A stretch of DNA of 53,519 bases from an uncultured Flavobacteriales bacterium. GTDB taxonomy: Bacteria > Bacteroidota > Bacteroidia > Flavobacteriales > BACL11. Shown one piece after another: positions 27,203-38,758 of the stretch; position 1 is the first letter of the stretch, and every line of letters starts with the position of its first letter. The notes beneath the pieces are model-generated. The model searched no databases and was not told where the DNA came from. It was given only the letters and a program-made list of their open reading frames with translations. The stretch is taken from NCBI GenBank assembly GCA_905181585.1, contig CAJIYG010000006.1, positions 64,001 through 117,519 of the forward strand, given 5' to 3'. A program made the translations under genes and the position numbers.

Positions 27203-28609
27203 TTATTTAAAAAAATTATCATTAAAGTTAATTAGATAAAGTTTTTTTGTAGCTCTGGTGCATGCAGTATAAAGCCATCGAAGATAGTTTTTATCAAGCA
27301 TTTCTTTTGTGAAATATCCTAAGTCTATAAATACTTGATCCCATTGGCCACCTTGAGATTTATGACATGTTATCGAATATGCAAATTTTATTTGTAGTGC
27401 ATTAAAATATTTATTCTCTTTAATTTTTTGATTTATTTTTTTCTCTCCCTTGTAGTCTAGACTAACTTCTTTATATAGCTTTTGATACTCATTATAAGTT
27501 AATGAAGCTGTCTCTGAATCTAATGTGTTAATTAATAGAATTGTTTCAAGTTCTGGTTCTTTTGGATAGTCAAGAAGTTTGATACTTGCTTTTGCAAATT
27601 TAAATCCATATCGATCAATGATTTCATTAATTCTAGTTACCTCAACAATATCTCCATTAGCTAAAAAACCTGCCTCACTTTCTTCTTTAAGCCAGAAATA
27701 ATTATTTCTAACAATCATTAATATATCTCCTGAGGATATAGTATCTTCTTGCCATCTAATTTCACTTCTAATTCTAGCATTATATTGATTTGCTCTTTTG
27801 TTTGATCTACAAATTACAGTAGTATTTTCTACGCCGGACTGATTATATGCACTTTCTATATGATCTTGCAGATCCTCCCCAGAATTAATTCGTATCACTT
27901 CTTTATTTATATTAAATTTCGGGAAAATATAATCTTCTTTTAAAATTAGATTTCTAATTTGAGTTGCATTCTCAAGAATTAATGAATCTTTATTCTGACG
28001 AACAACATTCTTTAATTCTCTACATATAATATGCTTGTTATAATTAAGTTCTAATTTTTCTTCATCTAAAGCAGGGCTGATGTCTAAATGAATAGGTGGT
28101 AATTGTGCAGTATCGCCAATTAATATTAATTTACAATCCATACCATCATAGACGAAGTCTATTAAATCTTTTAGTAAGGATCTATTACCAAGACTATTAT
28201 CTGTATCTTCTGGGATCATTGAAGCTTCGTCTACCAAGAAAATAGTATTTGTGTGATTATTTTCTTTTAAAGTAATAAATGTATTTCCACTTTTATTTGT
28301 TTTTATCCAATATATTTTTTTGTGTATTGTTGATGCTTTTTTATTAGAATATTTAGATAAAACTTTTGCAGCTCTTCCGGTCGGTGCTAACAAGACAGAT
28401 CTTTTGCCAATACTTGGAAGTGATTTAACTAATGAAGAGATTAGTGTTGTTTTACCTGTACCAGCATAACCTTTTAAAACAAATATATTTTTATTACCTA
28501 ATGTTGAAATGAAATCATCTAAGTCTAAAAAAATTTTTGCTTGTTCAGAAGTAGGTTGGTGAGGAAAATTAAATTGAAGTTTTTTTAATAGCGTTGATTC
28601 TTTCGTCAT
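27203..28609 (-). CDS. RecD-like superfamily 1 DNA helicase
   Basis: A 468-residue SF1 helicase. Motif I is GYAGTGKTT (Walker A, residues 47-55), motif II VDEASMIP, motif III IGDTAQLPP, motif IV NVVRQ, and the UvrD_C_2/RecD C-terminal motifs ITCHKSQGGQWDQVF and LYTACTRATKKLYL are present. It is a short RecD/Pif1-like ATPase of the type common in Bacteroidota, without the N-terminal domains of RecD2. Likely acts in DNA repair or fork processing. It begins directly at the end of murB (no gap), last of four genes, and is convergent with icd. Confidence 0.88.
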   Translation of the reverse strand: MTKESTLLKKLQFNFPHQPTSEQAKIFLDLDDFISTLGNKNIFVLKGYAGTGKTTLISSLVKSLPSIGKRSVLLAPTGRAAKVLSKYSNKKASTIHKKIYWIKTNKSGNTFITLKENNHTNTIFLVDEASMIPEDTDNSLGNRSLLKDLIDFVYDGMDCKLILIGDTAQLPPIHLDISPALDEEKLELNYNKHIICRELKNVVRQNKDSLILENATQIRNLILKEDYIFPKFNINKEVIRINSGEDLQDHIESAYNQSGVENTTVICRSNKRANQYNARIRSEIRWQEDTISSGDILMIVRNNYFWLKEESEAGFLANGDIVEVTRINEIIDRYGFKFAKASIKLLDYPKEPELETILLINTLDSETASLTYNEYQKLYKEVSLDYKGEKKINQKIKENKYFNALQIKFAYSITCHKSQGGQWDQVFIDLGYFTKEMLDKNYLRWLYTACTRATKKLYLINFNDNFFK

Positions 28610-29623
28610 CTAAATAATATTAACTTCAGGAGTTATTTCAATATCAAATTTCTCTTTTACAGAATCTTTAATCTTAAAGGATAAATTTAAAATATCTTTT
28701 CCTGTTGCTTCTCCGTAGTTTACTAGCACAAGAGCTTGTTTCTTATGAACTCCAGCTGATCCTTCGGTATATCCTTTCCAACCTGCTTTTTCAATTAGCC
28801 ACCCAGCAGCAATTTTGATATCCCCATTTTTAATAGGGTAGCCAACAATATTAGGGTAAGATTGTTTTAATTTTTGAAATTTTTTATTTTCAATAATAGG
28901 GTTTTTGAAGAAACTTCCACTGTTACCAAGTTTCTTTGGATCTGGTAGTTTTTGGTTTCTTATATTTATAACTGCTTTAAAAATTGATTTTAAGCTAGGT
29001 TCCATTTTTAATTTATTCAACTCCTCATTAATGGCTCCGTAATTTGAATTATTGGCATGCTCTTTGTTTAGGCAAAAAACAACTTTAGTAATAATAAATT
29101 TATTTTTGAATTTATTTTTAAAAATTGAATCACGATATTTAAAATCACACTCTTTGTTTGTTAACACTTTCTCAGTTAATGTTTCAATATCAAAATAGTA
29201 AACTTTTTTAATTGTGTTTTTAACTTCCATTCCGTATGCTCCTATGTTTTGAATTGGTGTTGCTCCAACAGAGCCAGGAATAAGAGCTAAGTTTTCTATT
29301 CCAGAAAGATTATTAGTAACGCTCCATTTTACAAAATTATGCCAGTTTTCTCCAGCTCCAACTTCTATAGTGACATGTCGTAGTGATTCACTTTTAATAT
29401 TAATTCCCTTAATTTCATTTTTGATAATTAGTCCATCAAAATCTTTGGTAAGAAGTATGTTTGACCCTCCTCCAAGAATTATAGTTTTTTCTTTTATAAT
29501 CTTATTGTATTCTATAATATTTTGTAACTCTTTAATTGATGAGAACCTATAGAAATATTTTGTTTTAGCGGATATATTAAATGAGTTGAGATTCTTTAAA
29601 TCAAAATTCTTTTGTATTTCCAT
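28610..29623 (-). CDS. murB: UDP-N-acetylmuramate dehydrogenase (UDP-N-acetylenolpyruvoylglucosamine reductase)
   Basis: A 337-residue FAD enzyme reducing UDP-GlcNAc-enolpyruvate to UDP-MurNAc for peptidoglycan. The FAD-binding domain has KTIILGGGSNILLT and NLALIPGSVGATPIQNIGAYG; the substrate domain has NSGSFFKNP and the C-terminal AAGWLIEKAGWKGY. It is of the E. coli-like (type I) length. Overlaps the ftsE stop by one base and adjoins the helicase gene. Confidence 0.95.
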   Translation of the reverse strand: MEIQKNFDLKNLNSFNISAKTKYFYRFSSIKELQNIIEYNKIIKEKTIILGGGSNILLTKDFDGLIIKNEIKGINIKSESLRHVTIEVGAGENWHNFVKWSVTNNLSGIENLALIPGSVGATPIQNIGAYGMEVKNTIKKVYYFDIETLTEKVLTNKECDFKYRDSIFKNKFKNKFIITKVVFCLNKEHANNSNYGAINEELNKLKMEPSLKSIFKAVINIRNQKLPDPKKLGNSGSFFKNPIIENKKFQKLKQSYPNIVGYPIKNGDIKIAAGWLIEKAGWKGYTEGSAGVHKKQALVLVNYGEATGKDILNLSFKIKDSVKEKFDIEITPEVNII

Positions 29624-30306
29624 TATAATTCTTCTATGCTGATTTCTTGAAGATTTTTATTACTACATTTTATTATTCTAGATTTATTGTTCTTAATCAC
29701 TTCATAGTCATGAGTAGCAATTAAAACAGTTGTTCCAGTAAGATTTATTTCTTTTAATAAATCAATTATTTTTTGAGATATGTATGGGTCAAGGTTACCT
29801 GTTGGTTCATCAGCAAGAATTATTTCAGGTTTATTTAATATTGCTCTTGCAATTGCAGCTCTTTGCTGTTCTCCTCCAGAGAGCTGATAAGGCATTTTTT
29901 CTTTAGAATCTTTCAGGTGAACTTTTTTAAGAACTTGATCTATTCTTAGGTCAATATCTTTTTTGTTTTTCCAGCCTGTTGATTTTAAAACAAATTCAAG
30001 GTTCTCACGAATTGTCCTGTCTGTAAGCAGTTGAAAGTCTTGAAAGACTATTCCAATTTTTCTTCTGAGCATTGGAATATCTTTTTTTGTGATTTTATTT
30101 AGATTATAATTAATAATATTAATATTTCCAGCACTAACTTTTATTTCAGCATAAAGTGATTTAACTAAGCTAGTTTTTCCACTTCCGGTATCTCCAATTA
30201 GATATGTAAATTCTCCTTTTTTAATAGAAAGATTTATGTTGTCTAAAACATTGTGGTCTAAATGATCAATACTAACACCTTCTAATTTTATTATTTGATT
30301 ATTCAT
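29623..30306 (-). CDS. ftsE: cell division ABC ATPase FtsE-like
   Basis: A 227-residue ABC ATPase: Walker [10 protein letters not shown] (38-46), Q-loop in [10 protein letters not shown], signature QLSGGEQQR and Walker [10 protein letters not shown], followed by the switch histidine in IATHDYE. The [11 protein letters not shown] sequence matches FtsE, which pairs with FtsX to activate septal peptidoglycan hydrolysis. No ftsX is adjacent, as is usual in Bacteroidota where the genes are apart; a LolD-type role cannot be excluded from sequence alone. Overlaps the upstream 70-aa gene by four bases (ATGA). Confidence 0.82.
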   Translation of the reverse strand: MNNQIIKLEGVSIDHLDHNVLDNINLSIKKGEFTYLIGDTGSGKTSLVKSLYAEIKVSAGNINIINYNLNKITKKDIPMLRRKIGIVFQDFQLLTDRTIRENLEFVLKSTGWKNKKDIDLRIDQVLKKVHLKDSKEKMPYQLSGGEQQRAAIARAILNKPEIILADEPTGNLDPYISQKIIDLLKEINLTGTTVLIATHDYEVIKNNKSRIIKCSNKNLQEISIEEL

Positions 30307-30515
30307 TTTGTTGGTGTAAATTTATGAATCTTTCCGTAAGGAATTTGATTTATTAAATTTGTTAGTTCATCATTAAAATCAAGAAGATTGTTTTTTTCAA
30401 TTCCTTTCTTTATTTGACTAAGACGAAAATAAGCTCTAAGAGTATAGTCTTTGTCTCTTATTTGAACAAAATCTGGAATAGGCTTAGCTCCTTTTACTTT
30501 TATAACATAAAACAT
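30303..30515 (-). CDS. small conserved protein, 70 aa
   Basis: A 70-residue basic protein (KVKGAKPIPDFVQIRDKDYT, then a helix LRAYFRLSQIKKGIEK). I recognise it only as a small protein of Flavobacteria found next to ftsE. Its four-base overlap with ftsE and place as first gene of the operon support that it is real. Some databases give such proteins an aldolase name, which a 70-residue chain cannot justify. A near-consensus box (TTAATTTG, minus strand, 30528-30521) lies five bases before its ATG. Confidence 0.7.
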   Translation of the reverse strand: MFYVIKVKGAKPIPDFVQIRDKDYTLRAYFRLSQIKKGIEKNNLLDFNDELTNLINQIPYGKIHKFTPTK

Positions 30516-30653
30516 ATTTGCAAATTAAAAAATATATTATAAAAACTAGTACCAGAGTTTATTAGAATTGTTAAAAAGTTATGTTGAAAACTTGAAACCA
30601 CACTCTTCCTTTTAGTGAGCTTATTCTCTACTTTTATTAATGATAAAAAATGC

Positions 30654-33600
30654 ATGATTAAGACAAGAATAATTTTACTTTTATTTTTTTTCAGCTTTAA
30701 GTTGTTATATTCTCAAGAATCTTTTTTTAAAAAAGGTTTAGAACTATTTGATGATGAGCAATTTATTTTAGCACAATCATATTTTGAAAAGATTAATACA
30801 GATCAAGCTCTTTTTTATAATGCAGAATGCTCTAAAATATTGTTTCTAGATGATGCAGAGTTTTTATATGAAAAGCTACTTTTTGATTACCCTGAATCTG
30901 TTTTAAATCATAATGCCAATATTGCTCTTGCTGAAATTAATTTTAGAAAGCAAAACTATTTGAAATCTAGTCGTTATTATTCTATTGAGCTTAATTATTT
31001 AAATGATTCACAAATTTTTAATCTTGCTTATTCTTATTTTGCATCTGATTCTTTAGTGAAATCAAAATTATTTTTTAAAAAATTATTGAATAGTTCTAAC
31101 TCTTGTGCTGCGGCTGCACAGTACTATTATGCGCACATAGCCTATCAAAATAAAGATTTTATCTCTTCATTAGAATGGTTTCTGAAATTAGAAGGAAAAA
31201 CAAAGTTTTCTGATATAATACCTTATTATATTGCTCAGATATATTATCAAAAAAAAGAATACAAGAAATTAATCTTATTTCTTGAGTCTAAAGTTGATAA
31301 TATTATCACTTCAAGAACTACAGAGGTTAATAGGTTATTAGCAGAATCATATTATCATTTAGAGAATTATGATAGAGCAATAAAATATTTTAATCTTTAT
31401 TTTTCAAATAATAATTCATTTGCAAAGCAGGAATATTATATGCTAGCTTTTTCTTATTTCAAGAGTTTAGATAATGTAAATGCAATTAAGTTCTTTGAGA
31501 AATCTCTTGGGCAAAATGATACATTAGATCAGATATCTTCTTATTATCTAGGTGCGTCATATTTAAGGATAAATAATAAAAAATATTCATTAAATGCTTT
31601 TAAAAAATCATCACAATTTAATATTAATCCTTCTTTAAAGGACGATGCTCTATTCAATTATGCTAAACTATCATATGAACTTGACCTTCCGTACAATAAT
31701 ACTTTAGAAATATTTAAAAAATTTATAAATGAATCTAATTCGCAGCCTAAAATAGATACTATTCAAACTTTAATGGCAAATGTACTTAGAGGTACAAGTA
31801 ATTATTTGAAAGCGTATAATGGTTTGAAATCACTTGGAAGTCACACAAAAGAGCAGAAAATAATAATGCAAGAATTAGCATATTTTTTAGCTATTAATGA
31901 ATTTAATAATTCAAATTACAAAAATGCAATTGACTTCTTTATTCAATCAAATAATTTTAAAGTTAATTTAGATATTTATTATTTGTCTAATTTTTGGATG
32001 GCTGATGCCTTATATATGCTTGATGATTTCGAAAAAGCTAAAAGTATTTACGAAAAAATAGGTTTTAATGATAAGCTTTCTTCTTACATAAGTAATGCGA
32101 AGTATAATCTAGCATATTGTTATTTTCAAACAAAGGAGTTTAAAGAATCAAATTCTCTTTTTAGAAGTTTTATAAAAAATTGTAAAGATTCCTCTATGTT
32201 AAATGACGCTTTTCTTAGAATTGCCGATTGTTTTTATATGCAGAATGAGTTTTTATTATCTCAAAAATATTATGAAAAGTCAATTAAATTAAATTTGTTT
32301 GATGTGGATTACGCATTATATAATAGCTCTCTTTGTTTGTCGTTGATTAATCAAAAATCTAAAAAATTAAGGATGCTTAAAAGGTTAGTAAAAGATTTTT
32401 CTAATTCTCCTTATTACGATAATGCATTATTTGATTTAGCAAATCATTTTAAAAATAATAATGATTTTCAACTTGCAATCTCATATTATGATAGCGTTTT
32501 AAAAAATTCAGCAGATTTGAGTCTTAGAGCAGAATCTTATTTAGGCAGAGGGATTATTAATTTTAATAATAATAAAACAGATGAGTCAATAGATGACTAT
32601 ACTTTTGTAATAGAAAATTTTTCTAAAACCAAGTATTTTAAGCAGGCACTACTGGGCATTCAGTCAATATATGTTGCCAATGCGCAAGTAGATAAGTATG
32701 TTGATTTGATAAATTCTCTTCCTAATTTTAATGTAAATAAATCAGAAATAGATTCCCTATCTTATAATGCAGCTTTTATTAAATTTTCAGAAGGTGAATA
32801 TGTTTACTCAAGAGATAATTTTATAAATTATTTAAATGATTTTTCGAAAATTCACAATTCCAGTGTTGAAAATGATGGCGTTTTTGTAAATCAAGCTAAT
32901 TATTTTTTAGCAGAAAGTTATAGAAGACTTTCGGATTCTTTAAATGCCTTTTTATATTATGAAAATATTATAAAAAGTAACTCCAAAGAATACTTAGAAG
33001 TTGCATTAATGTTCTGTGCTAGACACAAGTATAGATTAAAAGAGTATTCCTCTTCAAATTTATACTATTTGGCTATAGAAGGTATTGCTTCTTCAAATAG
33101 TTTAAGAAGAGAGGCTATTATAAGACTGATGTATGGTTTTAATTTTTTAGAAAACAATAGTGCTTTTGTTTATGCTCAAAAAGTACTAAGCTTAGATAAA
33201 AATGATAATTGGCTTATTTCTATAGCAAATACAATAATTGCTCGAGAAGAGTTTTCAAGAGGAAATTATTTAAAAGTAAGAATAAATTATAAAACTGTTT
33301 TAGATATTAATTTAGGTAGTGAGGCTGCTGAAGCTAAGTATATGCTCTCGTATCTTACTTTTTTAGATAATGATTTAGAATTAGCTGAAAAAATGATTTT
33401 TGAATTAGCTGAAAATTATTCTAATGATTATTTTATTGCCAAAGCTTTTATTCTTTTGTCAGATATATATATAGAAAAAAATGATTTATTTCAAGCTAAA
33501 GCAACTCTAGAGAGTGTAATTGATAATCATAACGGCTCAGAGTTGAGGTTATTGGCTCAAAAGAAGCGGGAAAATATTTTAGAGAAAGAACTAGCTTTAA

Positions 33601-33695
33601 ATTTAGTGTCAGAGAAGAGAACAAATGAATATCTTGATTTAAACTTAGACTATGAGTTGATTTTTGAAGAGGAATCAGAAAATGAAGAATATTAA
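30654..33695 (+). CDS. large TPR-repeat envelope protein
   Basis: A 1013-residue protein with a signal peptide (MIKTRIILLLFFFSFKLLYSQ) and a solenoid of tetratricopeptide repeats over almost its entire length (for example EFLYEKLLFDYPES, YYLGASYLRINNKKYSLNAF, KYNLAYCYFQTKEFKESNSL, NALFDLANHFKNNNDF). The C-terminus is acidic (IFEEESENEEY). The sequence does not show partners; the solenoid and the export signal point to a periplasmic or outer-membrane scaffold. I use ATG 30654 because the upstream GTG 30615 would put 13 residues in front of a good signal peptide. The barrel protein gene follows five bases downstream, a pair that is conserved in Bacteroidota. Confidence 0.85.
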   Translation: MIKTRIILLLFFFSFKLLYSQESFFKKGLELFDDEQFILAQSYFEKINTDQALFYNAECSKILFLDDAEFLYEKLLFDYPESVLNHNANIALAEINFRKQNYLKSSRYYSIELNYLNDSQIFNLAYSYFASDSLVKSKLFFKKLLNSSNSCAAAAQYYYAHIAYQNKDFISSLEWFLKLEGKTKFSDIIPYYIAQIYYQKKEYKKLILFLESKVDNIITSRTTEVNRLLAESYYHLENYDRAIKYFNLYFSNNNSFAKQEYYMLAFSYFKSLDNVNAIKFFEKSLGQNDTLDQISSYYLGASYLRINNKKYSLNAFKKSSQFNINPSLKDDALFNYAKLSYELDLPYNNTLEIFKKFINESNSQPKIDTIQTLMANVLRGTSNYLKAYNGLKSLGSHTKEQKIIMQELAYFLAINEFNNSNYKNAIDFFIQSNNFKVNLDIYYLSNFWMADALYMLDDFEKAKSIYEKIGFNDKLSSYISNAKYNLAYCYFQTKEFKESNSLFRSFIKNCKDSSMLNDAFLRIADCFYMQNEFLLSQKYYEKSIKLNLFDVDYALYNSSLCLSLINQKSKKLRMLKRLVKDFSNSPYYDNALFDLANHFKNNNDFQLAISYYDSVLKNSADLSLRAESYLGRGIINFNNNKTDESIDDYTFVIENFSKTKYFKQALLGIQSIYVANAQVDKYVDLINSLPNFNVNKSEIDSLSYNAAFIKFSEGEYVYSRDNFINYLNDFSKIHNSSVENDGVFVNQANYFLAESYRRLSDSLNAFLYYENIIKSNSKEYLEVALMFCARHKYRLKEYSSSNLYYLAIEGIASSNSLRREAIIRLMYGFNFLENNSAFVYAQKVLSLDKNDNWLISIANTIIAREEFSRGNYLKVRINYKTVLDINLGSEAAEAKYMLSYLTFLDNDLELAEKMIFELAENYSNDYFIAKAFILLSDIYIEKNDLFQAKATLESVIDNHNGSELRLLAQKKRENILEKELALNLVSEKRTNEYLDLNLDYELIFEEESENEEY

Positions 33696-33700
33696 ATAAT

Positions 33701-35365
33701 ATGAAAAAAGTACTTTTTACTTTATGTTTTTTTAGTTTTTTAAATTTGGTTGTTGCCCAAGATCTAAAAACAACAGAAATAATCGTTATTGAAGGATTTG
33801 AACCTGAAATCCCTGATGCTGTTAAAATTAATACACAAGCTTCATTTAGCGATACAACAAAAATTGATAAGTCTCAAAATTATTCTCAAATTAATTCTTT
33901 CTTTTATTATTCACATATTATAAGAGAAATTAATCCTGCCAAAGTTAAACATGAGAGACCTAAAGATTTTTTAAATTATAAGATAGATGTACGACTTGGT
34001 ACACTATCTCAAAATAAAGGGCTTTTTGCATTTAATAAAAAACATTCAAAATATATTTTTTACGGATTGTCATTAATTTATGATCAAAATAGTTATAAAA
34101 CTTTTGCTCTTTCTAACCCAATTAGAGCTGACAGGCATAAGGTAGAGAATAATAGTCAAAGTGTTTATGGTTTTTTAAAGTATGTTAAGCCCAATAGTAT
34201 TCTGTCTATTAACTTAACATATGATAGAAATATATCAATGTTTAATTTTAGCAATGAGTTTAGGTATTCTAAAATATCTTTTAATGCAATTTCAAAAAAA
34301 CCTTTAGCAAATGGTTTTACTTACAATACTCATTTCTTTGTTGCTGATTTAAATGAAATGTCTGAAAATCAAATTCATTTTAGTAGTGTTTTAGCTAAAA
34401 AAAATGATGACAAATTGATTAGTTTTTATCTAGCTTTTAATAATTATCTAAATTATTCAAGATTTGAAAATGCTTTTGGAAGAGAAGCTCTGGATGTTAA
34501 AGAATTTATTTTTTATCCTTCAACAAGTATTTATAAACTTGGCTTTAAAATTGATTTAGGTTTGAACTTGGAATATCAAGATGATAGTTTAGATACTGAG
34601 GTCTCTATTTTTCCACATATTCAATTGTCAAAAGAAATTGTAAATGATTTTATCTTCTTACAATTTGGATTAAGGGATGACAATAAGAGGAATTCTCTTA
34701 GATCAATAAGTGAATCTAATAAATTTATTCATTCACATGGAACTAATCAGCAGCTTTATGATGATGGTAGTTTTAGTCAGGATTTGAAAAAAACTTACTC
34801 TAAAGAAGCTTATTTTTTATTAAAAAATCAATTGTCTACAAATCAATTTATTGTTTTAAATACTTCATTTTCGAAAATTAATAATATTCTTTATTTTCAA
34901 AGACAAAATATTTCTTCGCTTGAAAGGTTTGTTTCAAAATATAAAGACGTCAGTCAGTTAAATGCATCATTAAATTATTCAGCTAAGTTTAACAGAGTTA
35001 TGGCATTAAGTTTATTGGCAAATTATTACAGTTTTTTTGATGCAAATGTGCCTTATCACCCTGAATTTGTTGCTTCGTTAGCAACTCCTATTTCTCTAAG
35101 AGATAAGTTAAAAATAATTCCAAATTTTAGTTTTATCTCTGGTAGAAATACAGGTGGGGTTCCAAATGCTGTTATTGATCCTGCGGAATTAGTTTATGAA
35201 CTTGATGATTACCTTGATATTGATTTGAGTCTAAGATATAATTACTCTAAAAAATTATCATTTAATCTGGATTTAAATAACATAACGGGTCAGAAAAATG
35301 AACTTTGGCATGGTTATCTTGATTACGGCTTTAATGTCTTATTTGGATTAAAATATTCTTTCTAA
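33701..35365 (+). CDS. TonB-dependent-receptor-like beta-barrel protein
   Basis: A 554-residue outer-membrane protein. After a signal peptide (about residues 1-19, ending VVAQ) there is the conserved IIVIEGFEPEIPDAVKI segment (resembles the VIEVVKPYxPxIxDAxK motif of this family), then alternating beta strands to a C-terminal aromatic (FGLKYSF). It has no plug domain with the usual signature, so it is receptor-like rather than a proven transporter. Five bases after the TPR gene: the pair probably forms one envelope complex (inference). A weak hairpin, AAAAGTT-ATC-AACTTTT, begins at its stop codon. Confidence 0.75.
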   Translation: MKKVLFTLCFFSFLNLVVAQDLKTTEIIVIEGFEPEIPDAVKINTQASFSDTTKIDKSQNYSQINSFFYYSHIIREINPAKVKHERPKDFLNYKIDVRLGTLSQNKGLFAFNKKHSKYIFYGLSLIYDQNSYKTFALSNPIRADRHKVENNSQSVYGFLKYVKPNSILSINLTYDRNISMFNFSNEFRYSKISFNAISKKPLANGFTYNTHFFVADLNEMSENQIHFSSVLAKKNDDKLISFYLAFNNYLNYSRFENAFGREALDVKEFIFYPSTSIYKLGFKIDLGLNLEYQDDSLDTEVSIFPHIQLSKEIVNDFIFLQFGLRDDNKRNSLRSISESNKFIHSHGTNQQLYDDGSFSQDLKKTYSKEAYFLLKNQLSTNQFIVLNTSFSKINNILYFQRQNISSLERFVSKYKDVSQLNASLNYSAKFNRVMALSLLANYYSFFDANVPYHPEFVASLATPISLRDKLKIIPNFSFISGRNTGGVPNAVIDPAELVYELDDYLDIDLSLRYNYSKKLSFNLDLNNITGQKNELWHGYLDYGFNVLFGLKYSF

Positions 35366-35380
35366 AAGTTATCAACTTTT
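35364..35380 (+). terminator. weak dyad after the barrel gene
   Basis: AAAAGTT (35364-35370) pairs with AACTTTT (35374-35380) over a three-base loop, starting within the stop codon. It has only one G-C pair per arm and a short T run inside the stem, so termination is uncertain. Confidence 0.3.
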
Positions 35381-35439
35381 GTTGAAAAATCTAAGTGCTT
35401 TTCATAGCTCGTTTTTATATTTAAAAGCATGTATAATTG

Positions 35440-35447
35440 TATATTTG
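35440..35447 (+). promoter_or_regulatory. -7 box (TATATTTG) for gyrB
   Basis: TATATTTG, 24 bases before the gyrB ATG. A 7-bp inverted repeat TGCTTTT (35396-35402) / AAAAGCA (35423-35429) lies just upstream over the -33 zone. Confidence 0.6.
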
Positions 35448-35453
35448 TTATAA

Positions 35454-37424
<1,971 letters not shown>

Positions 37425-37478
37425 ACAGACTAAATAAAAATTAGTTTATTACTATTATTAATAAAAATTACATTTAAA

Positions 37479-38414
37479 ATGAAAGTTACAGTTGTTGGAG
37501 CAGGAGCAGTGGGGGCTAGTTGTGCAGAATACATTGCAATTAAGAATTTCGCATCAGACGTTATTCTTGTTGATATCAAAGAAAATTTTGCCGAAGGAAA
37601 AGCAATGGATTTGATGCAAACTGCATCATTAAATGGTTTTGATACAAGAATAATAGGAAGTACAAATGATTATTCTAAAACTGCTAATAGTGATATTGCA
37701 GTTATCACTAGTGGGATCCCTAGAAAACCTGGAATGACTAGAGAAGAACTTATAGGGATTAATGCTGGTATTGTTAAATCAGTCTCTCAACAATTAATAA
37801 AGGAATCTCCTAATGTTATTTTAATAATTGTTAGTAACCCGATGGATACAATGACATACCTAACTCATAAGATTACGGGGCTTCCGAAAAATAGAATTAT
37901 TGGTATGGGAGGTGCTCTTGATAGTGCAAGATTTAAGTATAGGTTGAGCGAAGCTTTAGAATGTCCAAGTTCAGATATTGATGGTATGGTAATAGGAGGG
38001 CACTCTGATAAAGGTATGATTCCATTAACAAGAATAGCTACACGAAATAGTATTAGAGTAACAGAATTAATTTCAGAAGAAAGACTTGATAAAGTGCTTA
38101 ATGATACTAAAGTAGGAGGGGCTACTCTTACTGGAATGTTAGGGACTTCAGCATGGTATGCACCAGGTGCAGCTGTATCTTCTCTTGTTCAGGCAATAGC
38201 TTGTGATCAGAAAAAAATGTTCCCTTGCTCAACTATGCTAAATGGAGAATATGATTTAAATGACATATGTATAGGAGTTCCTGTAATTCTGGGAAAAAAT
38301 GGAATAGAAAAAATTGTTGAATTAGATCTTTCTGAAAGAGAATTGTCTGATTTAAAATCATCAGCTGAAGCAGTAACAAAAACTAATAATTTACTTGTAG
38401 ATTTAAATTCATAA
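37479..38414 (+). CDS. mdh: malate dehydrogenase
   Basis: A 311-residue NAD-dependent enzyme oxidising malate to oxaloacetate. The Rossmann motif VVGAGAVGASCAEY is at the N-terminus, followed by the substrate arginines in GIPRKPGMTREEL and the catalytic His175 in GGHSDKGMIP. It has the LDH-like type of malate dehydrogenase found in Bacteroidota. The gap to gyrB holds AT-rich dyads (ACTAA/TTAGT, 37429-37445) and a near-consensus box TACATTTA just before the ATG, so an independent promoter is possible but not clear. Confidence 0.95.
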   Translation: MKVTVVGAGAVGASCAEYIAIKNFASDVILVDIKENFAEGKAMDLMQTASLNGFDTRIIGSTNDYSKTANSDIAVITSGIPRKPGMTREELIGINAGIVKSVSQQLIKESPNVILIIVSNPMDTMTYLTHKITGLPKNRIIGMGGALDSARFKYRLSEALECPSSDIDGMVIGGHSDKGMIPLTRIATRNSIRVTELISEERLDKVLNDTKVGGATLTGMLGTSAWYAPGAAVSSLVQAIACDQKKMFPCSTMLNGEYDLNDICIGVPVILGKNGIEKIVELDLSERELSDLKSSAEAVTKTNNLLVDLNS

Positions 38415-38429
38415 AAAATAGATGGCTAA

Positions 38430-38460
38430 TTTGTTAGTTTGATAAAACTTGTTAATTTTG
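38430..38460 (+). promoter_or_regulatory. full Bacteroidota promoter of rpmE
   Basis: TTTG at 38430-38433, a 19-base spacer, then TAATTTTG at 38453-38460: complete -33/-7 pair, 19 bases before the rpmE ATG. Confidence 0.75.
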
Positions 38461-38479
38461 CAATCCAAATTTTAATATC

Positions 38480-38734
38480 ATGAGAAAAGGAATCCACCCA
38501 GAAAATTATAGACTTTGCGTTTTTAAAGACTTATCTACCGACTTTGCAATTTTAACTAAGTCTTGCGCTGAATCAAGAGAAACTGTTAAATGGGAAGATG
38601 GCAATGAGTACCCATTAATTAAAATGGAAATTTCCTCTGATTCTCATCCTTTTTACACAGGTAAATCTAAAATGATTGATACAGCAGGACGTATTGATAA
38701 ATTTAAAAATAAATACAACAAATTAAAAAAGTAA
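38480..38734 (+). CDS. rpmE2: 50S ribosomal protein bL31, type B
   Basis: An 84-residue protein with [20 protein letters not shown] at the front, then [20 protein letters not shown] and [13 protein letters not shown]. The CxxC zinc pair of type A bL31 is missing, so this is the zinc-independent type B form (YkgM-like), common as the only bL31 in Bacteroidota. It is flanked by its own promoter and a strong terminator, so it is a single-gene unit. Confidence 0.93.
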   Translation: MRKGIHPENYRLCVFKDLSTDFAILTKSCAESRETVKWEDGNEYPLIKMEISSDSHPFYTGKSKMIDTAGRIDKFKNKYNKLKK

Positions 38735-38758
38735 AATTTATTTTGTTTTAAGTAATAC

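Noticed and set aside
30303..30515. Fructose-6-phosphate aldolase label for the 70-residue protein
   Set aside because: Too short for the TIM barrel, no Schiff-base lysine context; such labels appear to be propagated errors.
30571..30600. DnaA-box-like sequences (TGTTGAAAA here and at 35381-35388 next to TTATCAACT), possible replication origin near gyrB
   Set aside because: Only two near matches with one mismatch each, 5 kb apart, no dnaA, no cluster and no AT-rich unwinding element distinguishable from the AT-rich background.
37429..37478. Terminator and promoter between gyrB and mdh
   Set aside because: ACTAA/TTAGT is a 5-bp AT-rich stem, and TACATTTA misses the final G of the -7 box; both are too weak to report as features.
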